From an uncultured Clostridia bacterium (lineage in GTDB: Bacteria; Bacillota; Clostridia; Christensenellales; UBA1242): a stretch of 43,065 nucleotides of DNA. The notes under the pieces are model-generated. The model was not told where the DNA came from. It worked only from the letters and a program-made list of their open reading frames with translations, and did not search any database. The stretch lies in the NCBI GenBank assembly GCA_947623775.1, contig CANQHL010000003.1:1-43065 (forward strand), read 5' to 3'. Each line of letters opens with the position of its first letter. Positions within the stretch are counted from its first letter, which is position 1. Positions 27,268 to 37,141 of this stretch are shown here, piece after piece. Made by a program: the position numbers and the translations under genes.

Positions 27268-29319
27268 TTATTCTTTTATCTTTTTTGTCGATTTGTCAAA
27301 GCGTTTGTACTTCAATGCACGCATACTGTTTAGAACGGCAAGTAATGTTACCCCAACATCTGCAAACACGGCTACAAGCATACCCGTAACACCTGCGGCA
27401 CCGAGAGACAACACAACAATTTTTACAAGGGCCGACAAAATAATGTTTTCCCAGACTATTTTCCTTGTATATTTGGATATTTTTATTGCCGACATTATCT
27501 TTTCAGGATTATCATCAACGATAACCACATCACTTGCCTCAATACTTGCCGGACTGCCATTTATTCCCATGGAAAATCCCACACTTGCAAGGGTTAATGA
27601 TGGTGCATCATTTATTCCGTCACCAACATAACCAATCTTTTCACCTTTTTCTTGGCACTGTTTTATATAATCATATTTATCCTGCGGTAAAAGATTGGAT
27701 TTTGCCTCGTCAACACCAATTTCTTTTGCAACTTTTTCAACGCTTTCACTGTTGTCCCCTGATAATAACAACGTTTTTATCCCCATTTCCTTCAACCCTC
27801 TGCAAGCACTCTTCGAGGACTCCTTAACCGTGTCACTTAATTCAATTTGCCCGATTTTAATATCGTTTTTATATAGTTCTATACATGTTGTCTTTAAATT
27901 TTTGTCTTTTCTACCCACAAAATAAGAATCATTGTTGTATGAATATTCAATACCCGCTCCGGCAATTTCATGAACGTTGTCCACCTGCTGCAACTTTCTT
28001 TTACATGAATTTGTTATTGCTTTGGCAAGAGGATGAAGAGAATTTTGCTCGCCTAATGCACTTAGATAAATTATTTCTTCCTCATTTAACCCACCAAAAC
28101 TTTGTACCTTTTTAATTTCAAATTGTCCAGTTGTCAATGTTCCCGTTTTATCAAATGCGATTTTATTTAGTCCGGCACACGCGTCAAGAAAGTTTGAACC
28201 TTTTATAAGCATACCATGTTTGCTTGCATTCCCGAGGCCGGAAAAATACGATAATGGCACGGATATTGCAAAGGCACACGGGCATGACACAACCAAGAAA
28301 ATTAGTCCACGATAAAGTGCAAGTTGGAAATCTTTTGTGACAATCCACACAATACCTAAAACGATTAATGCAACAACCACAACACCAAGGGTGTACCATC
28401 TTGTTATTTTTGATATGAAAGTTTCGGTTTTTGACTTGTTTTCAGAAGCATTTTCAACCAAATTCATTATTTTGCTTACTGTGCTATCCTTATACTCACT
28501 TGTGGTTTTTATTTCAAGTGTGCCGTCAAGAACAATTCCGCCCGAAAGTATTTCTTCGCCCTCCCCCCTCTGCACAGGCACGCTTTCTCCTGTAAGACTT
28601 TGATTGTCAACAAGCACATTTCCTCGCAAAATAATTCCATCAAGTGGCACTTTCTCTCCTGCATGAACAAATATGATGTTTCCTATTGCGACTTCTTCCG
28701 GTTTTACCTTTTTCTCTTGCCCGTCAACTAAGATATTGGCATATTCCGGTTGAAGGCGAACAAGGCTTTCTATACTTCTTCGGCTTCTGTTTACTGCAAG
28801 ATTTTCAAAAATCTTTCCCGTCGTGTATAGAGCAATCACCATAAGCCCCTCCATATGCTCACTTATAACCGATGCGCCAATAACCGAAATTGTAATTAAA
28901 AGATTTTCATTAATTATTCCCTTTAATAACAGTCGGAACGCTTTCAGATATGTTTTCCAACCTAAAAGCAATGCACTTATAGTATAAAGGGACCAATATA
29001 GCCAAACAGGCATATTGCATAAGAAAAGCACTATGCCAAGTGCAACCCCGACAAGCAGAAAGGCAACATCTATAAGCAAATTTAATTTATTTTTATTTTC
29101 TTTCTCTCCCTCCGTTATTTTGGCTCGGGGTTCTAACTTTTTTGTTAATAATTTTATATCTTTGAGGGCTTTTTCGGGATTTTCGCTGTCGAAAACAAGC
29201 GAATTTTTTATAAAATCAATTTGTGCATTTGCCACACCATCTATTTTATTTAACTCTTTTTGCAAACTTATTGCACAATTCGGACAATCAAGCCCGACAA
29301 TTTTCACTTTACTTTGCAT
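27268..29319 (-). CDS. cadA: Heavy-metal (Zn/Cd/Pb-type) P1B ATPase
   Basis: HMA motif GLDCPNCAISL; SCPCAFAISVP; DKTGTLTTG; GDGINDAPSL. Confidence 0.93.
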   Translation of the reverse strand: MQSKVKIVGLDCPNCAISLQKELNKIDGVANAQIDFIKNSLVFDSENPEKALKDIKLLTKKLEPRAKITEGEKENKNKLNLLIDVAFLLVGVALGIVLFLCNMPVWLYWSLYTISALLLGWKTYLKAFRLLLKGIINENLLITISVIGASVISEHMEGLMVIALYTTGKIFENLAVNRSRRSIESLVRLQPEYANILVDGQEKKVKPEEVAIGNIIFVHAGEKVPLDGIILRGNVLVDNQSLTGESVPVQRGEGEEILSGGIVLDGTLEIKTTSEYKDSTVSKIMNLVENASENKSKTETFISKITRWYTLGVVVVALIVLGIVWIVTKDFQLALYRGLIFLVVSCPCAFAISVPLSYFSGLGNASKHGMLIKGSNFLDACAGLNKIAFDKTGTLTTGQFEIKKVQSFGGLNEEEIIYLSALGEQNSLHPLAKAITNSCKRKLQQVDNVHEIAGAGIEYSYNNDSYFVGRKDKNLKTTCIELYKNDIKIGQIELSDTVKESSKSACRGLKEMGIKTLLLSGDNSESVEKVAKEIGVDEAKSNLLPQDKYDYIKQCQEKGEKIGYVGDGINDAPSLTLASVGFSMGINGSPASIEASDVVIVDDNPEKIMSAIKISKYTRKIVWENIILSALVKIVVLSLGAAGVTGMLVAVFADVGVTLLAVLNSMRALKYKRFDKSTKKIKE

Positions 29320-29683
29320 TCTTTTTCTCCATAACGTGTTCTATGCTTATTTCAAATACTTCGCGAACATGATTGTCTGCAAGAGAATAATAAACCTCTT
29401 TCCCCTGCCTGCGGCTTTTTACAAGAGCCATTTCTTTGAGATTTTGTAATTGATGCGAAACGGCCGACTTGGTCATATTTAAAAGTGCAGATATATCGCA
29501 TACACATAGTTCAGCATTGTCAAGTGCATTTATGATTTTTATTCTCGTACTATCCGACAATGCCTTATAAAAATCGGCTATATCAAGCAAAATCTCATCA
29601 TTCAACATCACTTCTCTCACATTATTTACATTTTCACCATGAATTATATTGCAATCACATGAAACACATTTGCATTTTGTCAT
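29309..29683 (-). CDS. cadC: ArsR/SmtB-family metal repressor (CadC-like)
   Basis: KCVSCDCN, ELCVCDISALLNMTKSAVSHQLQNLKEMALVKSRRQGKEVYYSL. Confidence 0.9.
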   Translation of the reverse strand: MTKCKCVSCDCNIIHGENVNNVREVMLNDEILLDIADFYKALSDSTRIKIINALDNAELCVCDISALLNMTKSAVSHQLQNLKEMALVKSRRQGKEVYYSLADNHVREVFEISIEHVMEKKNAK

Positions 29684-29699
29684 TTTTACTCCTTTAAAC

Positions 29700-29719
29700 G
29701 GTTGAATAATTGTTCAACC
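29700..29719 (-). promoter_or_regulatory. ArsR-type operator 1
   Basis: GGTTGAATAATTGTTCAACC inverted repeat upstream of cadC. Confidence 0.75.
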
Positions 29720-29725
29720 ATTATC

Positions 29726-29755
29726 ATTATAGTTGAATTTATATTCAACTGTCAA
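29726..29755 (-). promoter_or_regulatory. cadC promoter with operator 2 in the spacer
   Basis: Minus strand TTGACA, 18 bp, TATAAT; palindrome AGTTGAATATAAATTCAACT at 29731-29750 fills the spacer. Confidence 0.8.
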
Positions 29756-29839
29756 CTGTTTTTAAAAAAAATTATAAACTTTTTTTGTTTATAATTCTTT
29801 TTTCTTATTATTTAATTCTTTTCCTTATTCATTTAAATG

Positions 29840-29905
29840 AAAATTGAAACTTCTTAATTATAGTCTTATAAATAAAAATTGAAACTTCTTAATCACAGTC
29901 TTGCA
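29840..29905. repeat. Two ~35-bp direct repeats
   Basis: AAATTGAAACTTCTTAATTATAGTCTTATA / AAATTGAAACTTCTTAATCACAGTCTTGCA, offset 35 bp. Confidence 0.75.
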
Positions 29906-29924
29906 CAATTTCTTGTACACTAAC

Positions 29925-31325
29925 TTAATCGTTATTGTAAGAATTAACAATTTCCTGTGCCACAAACACGCCACTTGCCGATGCCTGAGAAAGCGAATGC
30001 GTCACTCCACTTCCGTCGCCTATCACATACAATCCCGGATAACGAGTTTGGAGTTTGCCGTCAACTTCAACGTGCATATTATAAAATTTAACTTCAACCC
30101 CATAAAGCAAAGTATCATCATTTGCTGTTCCTGGTGCAACCTTATCCAAAGCATAAATCATTTCAATTATGCCATCAAGAATTCTCTTTGGCAAAACCAA
30201 ACTTAAATCCCCCGGTGTGGCTTGCAATGTTGGAGTTATAAACGCATCGTCCATTCGTTTTTGTGTGGAACGTCGTCCTCTTACAAGGTCGCCAAAGCGT
30301 TGAACAATTACGCCACCGCCAAGCATGTTGCTTAATCTTGCTATTGCTTCACCATAGCCATTTGAATCTTTAAAAGGTTCGGAAAAAGTTTTTGTCACAA
30401 GCAGTGCAAAATTTGTGTTGTTTGTTTGCTTAGATGCCTCTTCATAACTGTGTCCATTTACAGTGATTATGCCATTTGTGTTTTCATTTACAACAGCACC
30501 CTTAGGATTCATACAGAAAGTACGCACCTTGTCACCATATTTCTTAGTGCAATAAACAATTTTGCTTTCATACAACTCATCTGTTATATTTGAAAAGACT
30601 TCATAAGGCAATTCAACACGCACGCCTATATCAACACGATTGGATTTTACCGGAATGTCAAGTTCATTGCAAACTTGTTCCATCCACTTGCTTCCGCTTC
30701 TGCCAACTGAAACTATACATTTTGTACATTTAAAATTAGCATTTTTGCATTCGATTTCATATCCTTTTTCACAAACTTTTATTGATTTTACCGGTGTATC
30801 GAAGTAAAAATCCACTTTTTCTTTCAATTCTTTATACAAATTTTCCAAAACAATATAATTAACATCTGTGCCAAGGTGACGCACCGAGGCATCAAGCAAG
30901 TGCAAATCATGTTGTATGCAAATTTTCTTGAAATTGGTCCCAGCTGTTGAAAACAACTTTATTCCCTGCCCACCATGTGCCAAATTTATGTCGTCAACAT
31001 AACGCATAAGTTCAAGTGCTTTTTCCTTGCCAATGTATTCATATAAAGTTCCGCCAAAATCATTTGTAATGTTATACTTTCCATCAGAAAAAGCTCCGGC
31101 ACCACCAAAACCACTCATTATAGAGCAAGTTTTGCACTTTATACAACTTTTAATGTCTTTGCCATTTATCGGACATCTTCTTTTGCTAAGTTCATGGCCA
31201 GCCTCAAACACGGCAACCTTTAAATCCGGCCTTTTGCCAATGATTTCATAAGCGGAAAATATTCCTCCTGGTCCCGCTCCGATTATTGCAACATCATAAT
31301 TCATAAATTCCTCCTTATTTTGCAC
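29925..31325 (-). CDS. FAD-dependent NAD(P)-oxidoreductase (COG2509-like)
   Basis: YDVAIIGAGPGGIFSAYEI; GLYVIGDGSGVTHSLSQASASGVFVAQEI. Confidence 0.85.
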   Translation of the reverse strand: MQNKEEFMNYDVAIIGAGPGGIFSAYEIIGKRPDLKVAVFEAGHELSKRRCPINGKDIKSCIKCKTCSIMSGFGGAGAFSDGKYNITNDFGGTLYEYIGKEKALELMRYVDDINLAHGGQGIKLFSTAGTNFKKICIQHDLHLLDASVRHLGTDVNYIVLENLYKELKEKVDFYFDTPVKSIKVCEKGYEIECKNANFKCTKCIVSVGRSGSKWMEQVCNELDIPVKSNRVDIGVRVELPYEVFSNITDELYESKIVYCTKKYGDKVRTFCMNPKGAVVNENTNGIITVNGHSYEEASKQTNNTNFALLVTKTFSEPFKDSNGYGEAIARLSNMLGGGVIVQRFGDLVRGRRSTQKRMDDAFITPTLQATPGDLSLVLPKRILDGIIEMIYALDKVAPGTANDDTLLYGVEVKFYNMHVEVDGKLQTRYPGLYVIGDGSGVTHSLSQASASGVFVAQEIVNSYNND

Positions 31326-31613
31326 CTTTCAAAATTAAAAATGCCTGATTAACTACAAAACCAAGCATTTTTTAATTTTAAATCAACATTTTTCTCATCA
31401 CAAGCAATATTATAACATAAATCATATAAATTTGTATTCATTTTTACGAAAAAATTTAATTTATTTTAATTTTTTTTGAATTTTTTCTTAAAACAATGTC
31501 CATATCATACAAAAATTCAATTTTTTCTCTATTTTACCCTTGCATCACCAAAGAAAATGGCTGACTTGCCGTAAATTTTACTTGCTGCTAGAAGCATCTA
31601 CACATGAAAACAT

Positions 31614-32813
31614 CTAAATATCAACTTCCGCTTGCTCATCTTGCTTTCTTTTTTCAAATTCCGCTCCGAACTCCACTTTGTTATTGACTGCATCTATTGT
31701 GCCTATTATATCGGATGGAGATACTTTATATTTTATTCCCATAGGACCGGTCATAGAATAATCAACCGCCGCATCTTCAGTTGCGGAAACCGGTTTAACT
31801 ACGGCGTCACCCTTTAAAAATACAATTCCATCACCGCGTGACTTATCAAAACCCGTCCTAAACAAAAGTAAATCGTCAAGCAAAGCGTCAACATCTTGGA
31901 AGTTGTGAAATTTGTTCATTGTGTATGAAGTCGAATCCATATTTCGTTGCACCATATACAAGCCGTTTTCACTTATTGAATCTAGTGCAGAATAATTTGT
32001 TCCATGATAACGGTCTCTTCCTGTTAACACCGAGATTAACTTTTTGCAATCTTTTATAAATTGTTTATCTTCATGATATAAAGATAATTTTGCATCTTTT
32101 TGTAGCTCACGTAATTCCTCTCTCACCTGAATTATTGCATTTTCTTTTTTCTCGATATTTTCAAGATTACTCAAAAACAAAAGCACTTCTCTCACTTGTT
32201 TATCATTCACACCATCTACAAAACCATGTCTGAATGGAACGGTGGCATCTATAACATACGAGCCGACCGCTCCATATCCACCACCTAAATCACCACTTGC
32301 ATACAGCATCTCTTCCAACATTTTATTGATTGGACTGTTTCTTAATTTTTGCATTTTGGCTTGAGGATTATCTAGAAATTCAAAATATTCTTCTGTATTT
32401 TTAAATTTGAAAAGATGATTTTCTTTATCTTCCTCCGCATCATCTTCATAACCATCAAACCATTGATTTGCCTGTTTTGTAAATTCTTTTTCAGCTTCCA
32501 CACGGTCAATTGGTGGAATTTTAAAAACTCTTGCCATTTCCAGCATTGATTTTCGTAAGAAATCACAACATTGTTTATATGATTTATCAAGTTCTTCTGA
32601 AGAATTCACATGAAAAACCTTATTTCTTATAACGTCAGACACATCTTCAAAGATGTCAGAAAGCAAAGATTCACTATGGCTATCCAAAACATATCCATGT
32701 TCTTCAAAATATGCTTTCAATCTATCAAATGGTGGAGCACAATCCTCCGAAGAGGTCGCATTTCTTATCACCGGCCAAATTATGTCAAAGAAACTATCTT
32801 GATCTATTTCCAT
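31614..32813 (-). CDS. Uncharacterised protein with possible ADP-ribosyltransferase-like C-terminal domain
   Basis: 399 aa; C-terminal RYHGTNYSALDSISENGLYMVQR resembles ART-fold HGT..I..GL motifs; weak. Confidence 0.6.
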   Translation of the reverse strand: MEIDQDSFFDIIWPVIRNATSSEDCAPPFDRLKAYFEEHGYVLDSHSESLLSDIFEDVSDVIRNKVFHVNSSEELDKSYKQCCDFLRKSMLEMARVFKIPPIDRVEAEKEFTKQANQWFDGYEDDAEEDKENHLFKFKNTEEYFEFLDNPQAKMQKLRNSPINKMLEEMLYASGDLGGGYGAVGSYVIDATVPFRHGFVDGVNDKQVREVLLFLSNLENIEKKENAIIQVREELRELQKDAKLSLYHEDKQFIKDCKKLISVLTGRDRYHGTNYSALDSISENGLYMVQRNMDSTSYTMNKFHNFQDVDALLDDLLLFRTGFDKSRGDGIVFLKGDAVVKPVSATEDAAVDYSMTGPMGIKYKVSPSDIIGTIDAVNNKVEFGAEFEKRKQDEQAEVDI

Positions 32814-33017
32814 TTTTTACCGCCTTTTCAATAATATTTTACATTATTTATATGCAAATTGCAAGTATGCCTTTAATTTTAACAAAAAATGTAGAAAATT
32901 CTATACAATTTATCAAATAATTCATAGTTTATCACCTGCGTAACCTTTATAATTCCTTTTACCGCATTTTTTCAATCGACATACCTTTCAATGGTTTGTA
33001 TATTTCACTTTTCATAA

Positions 33018-33488
33018 TCATTTTAAAAGAGTATCAATTTTGTTGCCATTATAATAATAGTCAACCGTTTCCAACACTTCATCAATCACCGAAACAAAAT
33101 CATCAGTTATTTGCTTAACCGCTTCATATGATTTATCCGATTGTTGAAACCTCTCATATAAAGCCAATATATAATCATTGTTTGGTACAGGCAATTCATC
33201 TCTTTGCAACGACATATCAATGATTTTATTAATAGCGTCAGACGTCAACTGGTCTATTTTGGCGGCAATACTAATTCTATCAGCAATCCCCATTTCAAAC
33301 GCTTTATCAAGAAGTTGCATCACAAAATTGTATTTGCCCTCTTCAAGAATAAAATCTTCGACTAATAGATAGTATTCCATGCAAACCATTGCACCAAAGT
33401 CTTCATCATCTTGCCCAGGTTCTTTTTGGGCAATCAATATGCCTTTCAAATATCTCTTTTTATTTTCTCCATTTTCTTGTTCTTCCAT
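33018..33488 (-). CDS. Uncharacterised helical protein (one copy of a repeated domain)
   Basis: ORF 156 aa homologous by eye to both halves of 33643-34536. Confidence 0.7.
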   Translation of the reverse strand: MEEQENGENKKRYLKGILIAQKEPGQDDEDFGAMVCMEYYLLVEDFILEEGKYNFVMQLLDKAFEMGIADRISIAAKIDQLTSDAINKIIDMSLQRDELPVPNNDYILALYERFQQSDKSYEAVKQITDDFVSVIDEVLETVDYYYNGNKIDTLLK

Positions 33489-33642
33489 TTATCCCCCATT
33501 ATTAAAAACCGATTTTAGTCTATTCGCAATGCAGTACATTGCTTAATACTATCATGCTAAATCTACATCCTCTACATATTCATCACGCCGCTCTCATCTG
33601 CCTTGTAATTTTTGTTGTTTTAAATCATTTGTTTTTAAAGTC

Positions 33643-34536
33643 TTAATTATTGTTTTTCTTAAATTCATCATAAGCGGCATCTACTTCACGTAAAATTGCA
33701 TCAAGTGATGTTGTAAATTCATCTTTTATTTGTTTTATGGCTTTAGGTGATTTATTTGATGCTTGAAACTTTCTATATAATGCTCTGTAAAATCCATTGT
33801 TTGGGCATGGCACAACATCTCTAAGTTTTGCCATTTCAACAATTCTATTCATATTTGCAGAGCAGAAACTTTTAGTTTTTTCATCCAGCGTTTTGTCCAA
33901 TTTCTCCCCTTGTTGCGTCTCAAAATTACATATCGTCTGATACATGTCGCAGTAAGCACCACCCTTGATTAAGAATTCTTCCATAAACATTCTACACTCT
34001 CTGCAAACATTTTCTTTGAACGTCACTTGTGTCAAATCACTTGTTTTTCTTAACAGCTTTACACTTGAATTATGGTTTTCAGGAAAAAACTTATCATATT
34101 CTAATTCTATTTGACGAACGAGAGCATTTATTGCCAAATAAATTTCATCGGTTAACTGTTGTATTATTTCCGATGATTTATTTGATGCTTCATATTTTCT
34201 GTACAAGTCTCGATAATATCTGCTATCTACAACCGGTGCTTCTTTGTTTTTACATGCTATTTCAACAGCCTTGTTGATTTCACGCGCAACAGCTGATATA
34301 ACTCTGCTTTCAAGTCGTTCAGCACGAACTTTATCTTGAGGTGTCGCATAGTTATTACACAATGTATGATACATCTCATAATAAGCACCACCATCTATTA
34401 TAAAATCCTCCAAAAATTCATTATACTCAACGCAAACATCATCTTTGAATTCTTCTTGACTTTGTTTCGTTGCTCTTTTCAGCGTCTTTACGCCCTTTGC
34501 TAAAATTTCCATTTCCCCTCCCTTTTTACGTAACAT
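33643..34536 (-). CDS. Uncharacterised protein with two tandem copies of the same domain
   Basis: TKQSQEEFKDDVCVEYNEFLEDFIIDGGAYYEMYHTLCN / SDLTQVTFKENVCRECRMFMEEFLIKGGAYCDMYQTICN. Confidence 0.75.
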   Translation of the reverse strand: MLRKKGGEMEILAKGVKTLKRATKQSQEEFKDDVCVEYNEFLEDFIIDGGAYYEMYHTLCNNYATPQDKVRAERLESRVISAVAREINKAVEIACKNKEAPVVDSRYYRDLYRKYEASNKSSEIIQQLTDEIYLAINALVRQIELEYDKFFPENHNSSVKLLRKTSDLTQVTFKENVCRECRMFMEEFLIKGGAYCDMYQTICNFETQQGEKLDKTLDEKTKSFCSANMNRIVEMAKLRDVVPCPNNGFYRALYRKFQASNKSPKAIKQIKDEFTTSLDAILREVDAAYDEFKKNNN

Positions 34537-34604
34537 AAATAGTAGTAAAAATCAAAACACGTCTAAACACGCAAACTTTTTCGTCTGCAATAGCGTGGCA
34601 ACAA

Positions 34605-35129
34605 TTAAAGATAATTGTCAAACTCATCTGAAATATTTTTTGTATAGTTTTTAAAATCATTAAATATTGCATCGTTTTTTCTTTCTTCTGAATATATTTT
34701 GGCTTGCATAATTGCATCAAGTTTATCCATCTTCTTAACAAACATTGCTTCTGGGCTTTTGTTTTCTTCAAATTCCAGCCATAAATTCAATAATTCTGGC
34801 ATTTTACATTCTTTGGCAAGTCTTTTTACACAAGCAAGTTCCATATCAAATTTTTCTTGCAAGGTAATTTTATCATATGGCGTATGATCTCCGGCGTCAA
34901 TTTCGCATAACTCATGAACTAAAATCATCTTGTAAACTTTAAGTTGGTCAAGATTTTTGTACTTATCAGATTTTGCCATAATTTCCATTGCCAACATACA
35001 CATTGAAAAAGTATGTTCTGCATCGCTTTCAACGCGGCCGGTTTTAATATTGCCTACATTTCTCACAAGCCAGCCTTTTCTTAAAATATTTTTTAATTTA
35101 TAGATTTCGCCATATAATTTACTACTCAT
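34605..35129 (-). CDS. HD-domain hydrolase (YfbR/HDDC2-like nucleotidase)
   Basis: NIKTGRVESDAEHTFSMCMLAMEI..KMILVHELCEIDAGD. Confidence 0.85.
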   Translation of the reverse strand: MSSKLYGEIYKLKNILRKGWLVRNVGNIKTGRVESDAEHTFSMCMLAMEIMAKSDKYKNLDQLKVYKMILVHELCEIDAGDHTPYDKITLQEKFDMELACVKRLAKECKMPELLNLWLEFEENKSPEAMFVKKMDKLDAIMQAKIYSEERKNDAIFNDFKNYTKNISDEFDNYL

Positions 35130-35306
35130 AATTCCCCCTTGTTAATCTTTTCACCTCAATGCAATCTTGCTTGCTGTGTGAAGTTGCAAACAATACGTTT
35201 TGTGCAGATTTTATATAAAAACAAGTAAAAATTCTATAAAAACGACATTTTATTTGATTTTTTCTTTATTTTTTGTAAAAATTAACGATTTTTTCTAAAA
35301 TTATTT

Positions 35307-35861
35307 TTATTTTTTTAATTTCAGGCCGTCTTTAAATGCGTTTCCCACTCTTTCAGTAACTTTATAATATCCATGCGTGTAAGGATCAAATGCAATCGCT
35401 TCAACTTTGCTTATATCAATTTTGTCTCCTTCAAAAACCTCTTCATCGGCCGAAACATTGACAACCTTTCCTATAACTCCACAGTCTTGATACTCAACAA
35501 ATTCACATTCTATACAAATTGGGAATTCGTTAACAATAGGTGCATCAACATAATTTGATTTTGTTTCTGTCAGTCCGCTGTTTTCAAATTTATTTGGTGT
35601 ATTATTTGCAGAAGCCACACCAAAATAATCCGCTTCCGTAACATGTTTTGCATCTGCAATTGAAACGGTAAATCCCTTTCTTTGTTTAATATTTTTCACG
35701 GTTTTATGGGTTTCGGTCAAGTTTAAAATCACATAATCTCTTTCAAGCATAGTCCCCCATGCAGCATTCATAACATCAACCGAACCATCTTCATTATACG
35801 TTGCAATCATAAGAACAGGCATCGGGAATATTGCTTCCGTTGTTTTAATATTCTTTTTCAT
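35307..35861 (-). CDS. Flavin reductase-like FMN-binding protein
   Basis: MPVLMIATYNEDGSVDVMNAAWGTMLERDYVILNLTETHKTVKNIKQRKGFTVSIAD. Start placed at MKKNIK. Confidence 0.85.
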   Translation of the reverse strand: MKKNIKTTEAIFPMPVLMIATYNEDGSVDVMNAAWGTMLERDYVILNLTETHKTVKNIKQRKGFTVSIADAKHVTEADYFGVASANNTPNKFENSGLTETKSNYVDAPIVNEFPICIECEFVEYQDCGVIGKVVNVSADEEVFEGDKIDISKVEAIAFDPYTHGYYKVTERVGNAFKDGLKLKK

Positions 35862-36095
35862 ATAAAATTCCTCCAAATTCATTTTAACATACTTTCTCAT
35901 TATTTCAAAATATTTGAGATAGAAAGACGATATTATATTTTTCATTAAAATAATTTTGCTACTTTAAGATATTGACCAATATTAATTTAATAAATATTGA
36001 TTAAAAATCAACATATTCTGCGATGTATTAACTAAAACGCAAATTTGATTTTCGCTTTATGCATAAACAAATGTTTTACCTTATACTGCAAAAAA

Positions 36096-36413
36096 TCAAA
36101 ATTCAACAATAGGCAAATTTGGATTAAAATCAGTATTTATTTCAATCACGTTGGCTTGCATTTTCAGTTGGTCGTTTATATATCTCACAAAATCACTGCT
36201 TACAATTTGACATATATTTCTCTTTAGAGAATCATCATAATGATAACAACCATTTTTCTCGTTAGACGCCCAATCAAAAAATTCTTGCAAATAATAATCA
36301 ATATTGTTAATTATTTCATCAGGCAATTCAATTATGTCGACATTTCCATTAACAATAGTTTTTTCTGCCTCTTCATCATAATCATAATCGTACGCAACAT
36401 TAACTTGTTTCAT
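36096..36413 (-). CDS. Uncharacterised acidic small protein
   Basis: ORF 105 aa with RBS-like GGGG upstream; no recognised domain. Confidence 0.55.
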   Translation of the reverse strand: MKQVNVAYDYDYDEEAEKTIVNGNVDIIELPDEIINNIDYYLQEFFDWASNEKNGCYHYDDSLKRNICQIVSSDFVRYINDQLKMQANVIEINTDFNPNLPIVEF

Positions 36414-36454
36414 ATATTCCCCTTTTACACCAAAAAATCATTTAATGGATATTT

Positions 36455-36907
36455 TTATAAATCACACTTTTCATAATATAAATTATGTTTTTTGGCTGTT
36501 TTTTTCAAAAATTCCTCAATATTATACATAGAGTTTATGTGCAAATAGAAATCGTAACCCATATAAATTTCAAATTGTTCTGATTTAAACTTGCACCAAA
36601 ATTCTTCTCTGATATTTTTCTGCAATATAGTATATAACCATTTATCATCAACATCAAAAGAAGTTTTTGAAAAAATATTTTTTGGTTCTTGCTTCAAAAT
36701 TCTCACTTTTTTGATTTTGAAAGCATTAAAAAAATCATAAATAAAGTCCATGTAATCTTTTTCAACTTTTAAATACTCTTTTTGCGTAAGTTGACCATCC
36801 GCAAAATTTTTCCCGATGTCACTATACGAAGTCCATTCTTCACGAGTATAAGATTGATTATCATCTCTCAGCTCGGGATTATATTTTGATATTCTATATT
36901 GAAACAT
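36455..36907 (-). CDS. Uncharacterised protein, orphan-immunity-like
   Basis: MFQYRISKYNPELRDDNQSYTREEWTSYSDIGKNFADGQLTQKEYLKVEKDYMDFI; GGGGG RBS upstream. Confidence 0.65.
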   Translation of the reverse strand: MFQYRISKYNPELRDDNQSYTREEWTSYSDIGKNFADGQLTQKEYLKVEKDYMDFIYDFFNAFKIKKVRILKQEPKNIFSKTSFDVDDKWLYTILQKNIREEFWCKFKSEQFEIYMGYDFYLHINSMYNIEEFLKKTAKKHNLYYEKCDL

Positions 36908-37141
36908 TTATCCCCCAATTTTGCAATTCTGCTTTAATTTCTTCTAATTTTCAAAATAAATAATAACACAAATTGCCGCAAAAACAAAATTTAATTTTGA
37001 TTTTTACAAAGTTTTTACCCCTTTTCAAAAAACGAAAATACTTTGATATGAAAAAAGATTAAAGATAGAAAAAGGGACACTTTAACATTATTTTAGTAAT
37101 AATAAAAATAAGGATATTAATCTCAAAAACTAATTTTCAAA

